DNA from: Actinomycetota bacterium
GTDB taxonomy: Bacteria > Actinomycetota > Actinomycetes > Nanopelagicales > Nanopelagicaceae
NCBI GenBank assembly: GCA_009702845.1
Contig: WLHG01000024.1
Coordinates: forward strand, 1 to 9,791
Length of the DNA: 9,791 bases
Direction: 5' to 3'
A program made the position numbers and the translations under genes. This document shows, piece by piece, positions 6,546-9,791 of this stretch; position 1 is the first letter of the stretch; each line of letters begins with the position of its first letter. Below the pieces are notes generated by a model. The model was not told the origin of the DNA. It did no database searches and saw nothing but the letters and a program-made list of their open reading frames with translations.

Positions 6546-9500
6546 GAGATCACCGTCCGACCATCGCTTTGGACGGGGCAGGATTTACGTACTGGGCAGC
6601 CTTTACAGCGCTTATTGACCGTTGCAAAGAAGGTCGCAGCGCCCATGCCTTCGCCGATTTCATTAAGTTTACTTTTGATCTCGTCTACCACGATTCCATG
6701 TTGAGATCGAATCGTTGCCCCGGCAGTGCTAGTACCTAGATAGACAAGTTCGGCACCAGCGCTTATCACGCCTTGCGTAAATCCACCTTCGGCGATGCCG
6801 AGTTGATAGCTGGCTAACTGAAGGTTCTCTTTGGCATCTTTAACACTAATTGCAGTGCCACCTGTTTTGAAATCAACGATAAAGAGTGAACCGTCGGCTT
6901 CAACTTCTAAACGATCAACACTTCCTTTAATTCGAGCACGACCTAATTTCACATCAAATTTTATTTCAGCATCGACTACGGTTCGGGTGGTATTAACATG
7001 GTATTCAACGAATTTTTCGAGCATCTCTACGGCATTTTCTAAATGCGAAGCACTTACCCATCCTGAATCTGGATCGATGAGCTTCCATGAACTCTGTAGA
7101 TTCGAAATTAACTCTTCCTTTGTAGTGCCTGGTTCTTGAACCATAGTTGCTGCAAATGCGTGAATTGCGGAGCCAAGAACTTGCGCCGTGCTATCGCCAT
7201 CTGTGCCGCCGCTATTTTGTAAAAACCATTTGACTCCACACTCTTCAAATGATTCGGCGCTACTGGGAGATACAACGACTTCTTTGTCGGGATCAATAAC
7301 CGGTGCATCGGTACTCAACGCCACAGAGCCAATCCATGAATCGGTGGAAGCTAGTTTGACTCCATTTTCACTCATTGCCTTGAGTATCGCCGCAGCGGTG
7401 GCCGCGTTTTCGCCAAGTAATTGGCTGCGAAGTTCGGCAACTAGCGCAGGCGCGGTTATTGGACGGGGGACTTCAGTAAATGTGAGTTCTTCTACATGCG
7501 CCCCACTGTCGCCATCTGGTTCTTCAGTGGATTCAGGCAGCTTAAATAAATCTTCGATGTCATTAAAGAACTTCGATGGCTCTTCATCATCGCGCTGTAC
7601 GGCAGTGATGAAAAGTGAGCCTTTGGCGCGGGATAGAGCCACGTGAAAGAGGCGCTCTTCGTCCTGCATCAGGCCATTGGCGGCGATTACATCTAACTGA
7701 TCACGTGGAATATCGGGGTTTCGTTGGCGCTCAACTAATCGCTCAGCACCCAGTAAAGATGAGCGCTGTTTTAAATTAGGCCATGTGCCCTCTTGCAAGC
7801 CCGCGATTGCAACTAATTCCCATTCGCGACCCTTGGCGCTGTGGACAGTGAGAATCTCAACGAAATCTGGGCGCACACCCTTGGCCGTGATTACATCGCC
7901 AGCAATATCTTCAGTTGCGATTTCGGCGATGAAGGCCGCTGGTCCCGAAAGTGGAAAGCGTTCTGAGTATCTGGCTGCCGATTCAAACAACTGCATCATC
8001 GCATCTAAATCACGATCGGCCGCAGCGCCTCGAACCCCAGGGCGCAGTGATTGATTGCGCCATGCATCACTGAGTTTTTGGCCATCACTTGCAACTGCGT
8101 TGCTCCAGATCGCCCACAACAAATCATCGGCAAGGGCCGATTTATTTCTAGCAACGGCGCGGGCCTTTTCAAGTAACTCGTGAACTCGCATAACCGAATC
8201 GGCGCCTTCGATTGCGATATCGCCATCACTAATCGCATCCAGTAATAACTGAGTACCTGAACGCTCATCACCATCTGCTCGAGCGGCGATCATCGCTCTG
8301 CGGATGCGACGAAGTGAGATCGAATCTGCGCCACCCAACTCGCTCATCAACAATCGCTCGGCCGTATCAAGATTTAATGGTTGTTGTTTAATTGCAACGC
8401 GGGCTAATAATAGAAAGGGCGCGATTGCAGGATTTCCAGCTAAGGCCTGTAGCTCACTTGCTACAGGTATGCCAACGTATGAAAATGCCCTTCGTAGCGC
8501 CGATGCGGTAAGGCCAGGGCTGCGCAAAATAACCGCCATCTCGCTATAAGAAATACCCTCACGCAGATGCGCACTGCGAAATTGATGGGCGATAAATGCC
8601 GCTTCCTCTGCCCCAGATCTAAAGCGATGCACTGCCACCGTGCCCGAATTTTCATTGCCACAGCTGCGTTTGCGGGTGATATGGGAGCCGGGCATTTCCA
8701 GTGCAAATGCGAGACCAGTATCGAAGATTTTTCTGCCACTTCGATATACCGTAGTCAAAATAATTTCACGTGCCCGATATGGATCCAACGCTGCAGCTAA
8801 ACCATCAGGGTCAGCGCCGCGAAAGCGACCAACAGCGCTATCGGCATCGGCGCAGATAATTACATCGGCCCCGACAAGTGCTGCAAGCAAAGCCCGTTGC
8901 GCAGGATCACTTTCCTGAAATTCATCGACCATGATCGTGCTAAATCGCGCACGCAGTTTGGCTAATACGTCGGGGTTGTTGTTCAAATGCAAAGTTGCCC
9001 GCGAAACAAGTTCAGATGGATCAATTCGCATCTTGGCATCGGTTGCACTAATTTCGCGCATCACCATCGAATTTAAATACCGCTGCCAGAACTTTGCAGC
9101 GGCAAACCAATACTTTTCACCCTCTACAGTACCCAGCTGCTCTAACTGCGCTGGCCCGATCCCGCGCTCTGATGCGCGCAAAATCAAATCACGAAGCTCG
9201 CGCGCGAAACCATTAGTTGTTAGTGCTGCATGTAAATCCTCGGGCCACTCTTTATATCCATCCTCGATGTCACCCTTGAGGAGCTCCTTAATGTAACTCT
9301 CTTGCTCGGGACCACTCAAAAGAATCGGTTCAGGGTCGCCCTTATCGGCCTTCATCTTCAAAATTGAAAAAGCCAATGAATGAAATGTTCGGGCAAGTGG
9401 TTCAAACATCGTCTTGGTTGTTCGCAGGGCAATAGCATCACGCAATTCGGATGCGCGCTCTCGACCAAAGGTCAGCAACAATATAGAGTCGGGGCTTTGA

Positions 9501-9679
9501 CCATCGTTAATTCGCGCTAACGCCGCTTCGATGAGAACTGTCGTCTTACCCGTGCCCGGTCCACCCTGTACAACTAAAGGGGACCTGCGATGGGCAATGG
9601 CGGCAGATTGATCTGCCGAAAGTTTGGGTTCAGCCTTTTTACTGGTACCGCGCACAAGGTTAAAGTTCGCTGTACTCAC
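6542..9679 (-). CDS. adnA: AdnA, lagging motor-nuclease subunit of AdnAB, with C-terminal Fe-S cysteines
   Basis: This 1045-residue partner of AdnB has the same plan: SF1A motor then RecB-like nuclease. Motor: Q motif LSADQSAAI (20-28), Walker A GGPGTGKT (39-46), Ia TFGRERASELR (70-80), Walker B MVDEFQE (250-256), motif III DADSAVGRFRGAD (278-290), IV VYRSG (311-315), V TVHSAKGREW (611-620) and VI ALSRAKG (681-687). Motif III lacks the usual GDPxQ and Walker B ends in Glu rather than Asp, as expected for a weaker motor. Nuclease: GSAIH (836-840), VDRL (921-924, Asp922), VDFKTG (935-940) and QLASYQ (954-959). Cys814 before the nuclease plus Cys1025, Cys1028 and Cys1034 after it match the 4Fe-4S arrangement of AddB and Dna2-type nucleases. 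Known mycobacterial AdnA processes the displaced 5' strand. GTG 9679 is the start because an in-frame TGA lies four codons upstream and the first ATG comes after Walker A. Confidence 0.93.
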   Translation of the reverse strand: MSTANFNLVRGTSKKAEPKLSADQSAAIAHRRSPLVVQGGPGTGKTTVLIEAALARINDGQSPDSILLLTFGRERASELRDAIALRTTKTMFEPLARTFHSLAFSILKMKADKGDPEPILLSGPEQESYIKELLKGDIEDGYKEWPEDLHAALTTNGFARELRDLILRASERGIGPAQLEQLGTVEGEKYWFAAAKFWQRYLNSMVMREISATDAKMRIDPSELVSRATLHLNNNPDVLAKLRARFSTIMVDEFQESDPAQRALLAALVGADVIICADADSAVGRFRGADPDGLAAALDPYRAREIILTTVYRSGRKIFDTGLAFALEMPGSHITRKRSCGNENSGTVAVHRFRSGAEEAAFIAHQFRSAHLREGISYSEMAVILRSPGLTASALRRAFSYVGIPVASELQALAGNPAIAPFLLLARVAIKQQPLNLDTAERLLMSELGGADSISLRRIRRAMIAARADGDERSGTQLLLDAISDGDIAIEGADSVMRVHELLEKARAVARNKSALADDLLWAIWSNAVASDGQKLSDAWRNQSLRPGVRGAAADRDLDAMMQLFESAARYSERFPLSGPAAFIAEIATEDIAGDVITAKGVRPDFVEILTVHSAKGREWELVAIAGLQEGTWPNLKQRSSLLGAERLVERQRNPDIPRDQLDVIAANGLMQDEERLFHVALSRAKGSLFITAVQRDDEEPSKFFNDIEDLFKLPESTEEPDGDSGAHVEELTFTEVPRPITAPALVAELRSQLLGENAATAAAILKAMSENGVKLASTDSWIGSVALSTDAPVIDPDKEVVVSPSSAESFEECGVKWFLQNSGGTDGDSTAQVLGSAIHAFAATMVQEPGTTKEELISNLQSSWKLIDPDSGWVSASHLENAVEMLEKFVEYHVNTTRTVVDAEIKFDVKLGRARIKGSVDRLEVEADGSLFIVDFKTGGTAISVKDAKENLQLASYQLGIAEGGFTQGVISAGAELVYLGTSTAGATIRSQHGIVVDEIKSKLNEIGEGMGAATFFATVNKRCKGCPVRKSCPVQSDGRTVIS

Positions 9680-9681
9680 AG

Positions 9682-9699
9682 CCCTAATTCAACCCTAAT
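9682..9699 (-). repeat. Direct repeat ATTAGGG with 11-bp period upstream of adnA
   Basis: The minus strand has ATTAGGG twice (9699-9693 and 9688-9682), separated by TTGA, so the copies repeat every 11 bp, one helical turn. The downstream AGGG sits 2 nt before the GTG start and could serve as a weak ribosome binding site; the upstream copy supplies TAGGGT (9697-9692), a possible -10 that would give a leader of about 6 nt. Whether it is an operator, a promoter or chance cannot be decided from one sequence. Confidence 0.5.
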
Positions 9700-9716
9700 G
9701 CGCTGACAAAACCGGC

Positions 9717-9791
9717 TTAAACGTTGAGGTTGGCCTTCTTGGCGCGTGCAGTTGTGCGGGCGCGCTCGTCACCATCAAGGACAACCTTGCG
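9717..9791 (-). CDS. C-terminal end of an unidentified gene upstream of adnA (partial)
   Basis: The frame is open from the window edge to a TAA at 9719-9717 and encodes 24 residues ending DERARTTARAKKANLNV. The tail is rich in Arg, Lys and Ala and uses GC-ending codons heavily (CGC, GCC, AAG, CTC, GTC), which suggests a real and perhaps well-expressed gene. It lies 37 bp upstream of adnA on the same strand, with no terminator hairpin visible between them, so adnA could be read from its transcript. Too little sequence is present to name a family; I do not recognise it. Confidence 0.6.
   Translation of the reverse strand, partial: RKVVLDGDERARTTARAKKANLNV

Noticed and set aside
6831..9296. Several plus-strand open frames of about 77-152 codons opposite adnA
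   Set aside because: All are antisense to the conserved AdnA coding frame and none has a recognisable motif or ribosome binding site.
3342..9679. adnA and adnB as a recent tandem duplication
   Set aside because: They share architecture, but the motifs differ throughout and AdnA has Fe-S cysteines that AdnB lacks. They are ancient paralogues forming the known heterodimer.
9704..9709. TTGTCA on the minus strand as a -35 element for adnA
   Set aside because: It resembles TTGACA but lies only 6 bp from the candidate -10 at 9692-9697, and a 17-bp spacer would place the -10 at the start codon.
9680..9716. SOS (LexA) operator upstream of adnA
   Set aside because: No GAAC-N4-GTTC type palindrome is present in this gap, nor in the 2507-2535 divergent promoter.

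Overview
The window is an Actinomycetota (actinobacterial) DNA-repair locus. All of it except one gene reads leftward on the minus strand. The order, read in the direction of transcription, is an unknown gene's tail, adnA, adnB, then nudC and uvrD2. This matches the mycobacterial block Rv3202c (adnA), Rv3201c (adnB), Rv3199c (nudC), Rv3198c (uvrD2) as I remember it. AdnAB plus UvrD2 is close to diagnostic for actinobacteria. Base composition looks moderate by eye rather than the high GC of mycobacteria or streptomycetes, so a streamlined low-GC freshwater lineage (for example Nanopelagicales, the acI group) is a reasonable guess, but only an inference.

Layout: 1-1497 (-) is the N-terminal 499 residues of UvrD2, cut by the window edge before motif VI and the C-terminal domains. 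1556-2506 (-) is NudC, an NADH pyrophosphatase / NAD-cap hydrolase. 2507-2535 is a 29-bp divergent promoter region that seems to give leaderless or nearly leaderless transcripts both ways. 2536-3339 (+) is an endonuclease/exonuclease/phosphatase (EEP) family hydrolase, the only plus-strand gene. It ends 2 bp from the end of adnB, at a tandem 10-bp repeat. 3342-6545 (-) is AdnB and 6542-9679 (-) is AdnA; they overlap by 4 bp (ATGA). 9680-9716 is a short gap with two ATTAGGG repeats one helical turn apart. 9717-9791 (-) is the last 24 codons of an unidentified gene.

Function: AdnA and AdnB form the heterodimeric motor-nuclease that unwinds and resects DNA double-strand breaks in actinobacteria. 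Each subunit has a UvrD-like motor and a RecB-like nuclease. Here the AdnB motor motifs look canonical, while AdnA motifs II and III are degraded, and only AdnA carries a four-cysteine iron-sulfur signature. UvrD2 is a separate SF1 helicase. NudC acts on NAD(H) and NAD-capped RNA and has no obvious role in end resection. The EEP protein is the locus-specific addition, and its substrate cannot be told from sequence.

No tRNA, rRNA, CRISPR array, insertion sequence or phage gene was seen, and no gap exceeds about 60 bp. I do not see an undescribed system. The points worth a second look are the divergent EEP gene and its promoter, the repeat upstream of adnA, and the asymmetry between the two Adn subunits.
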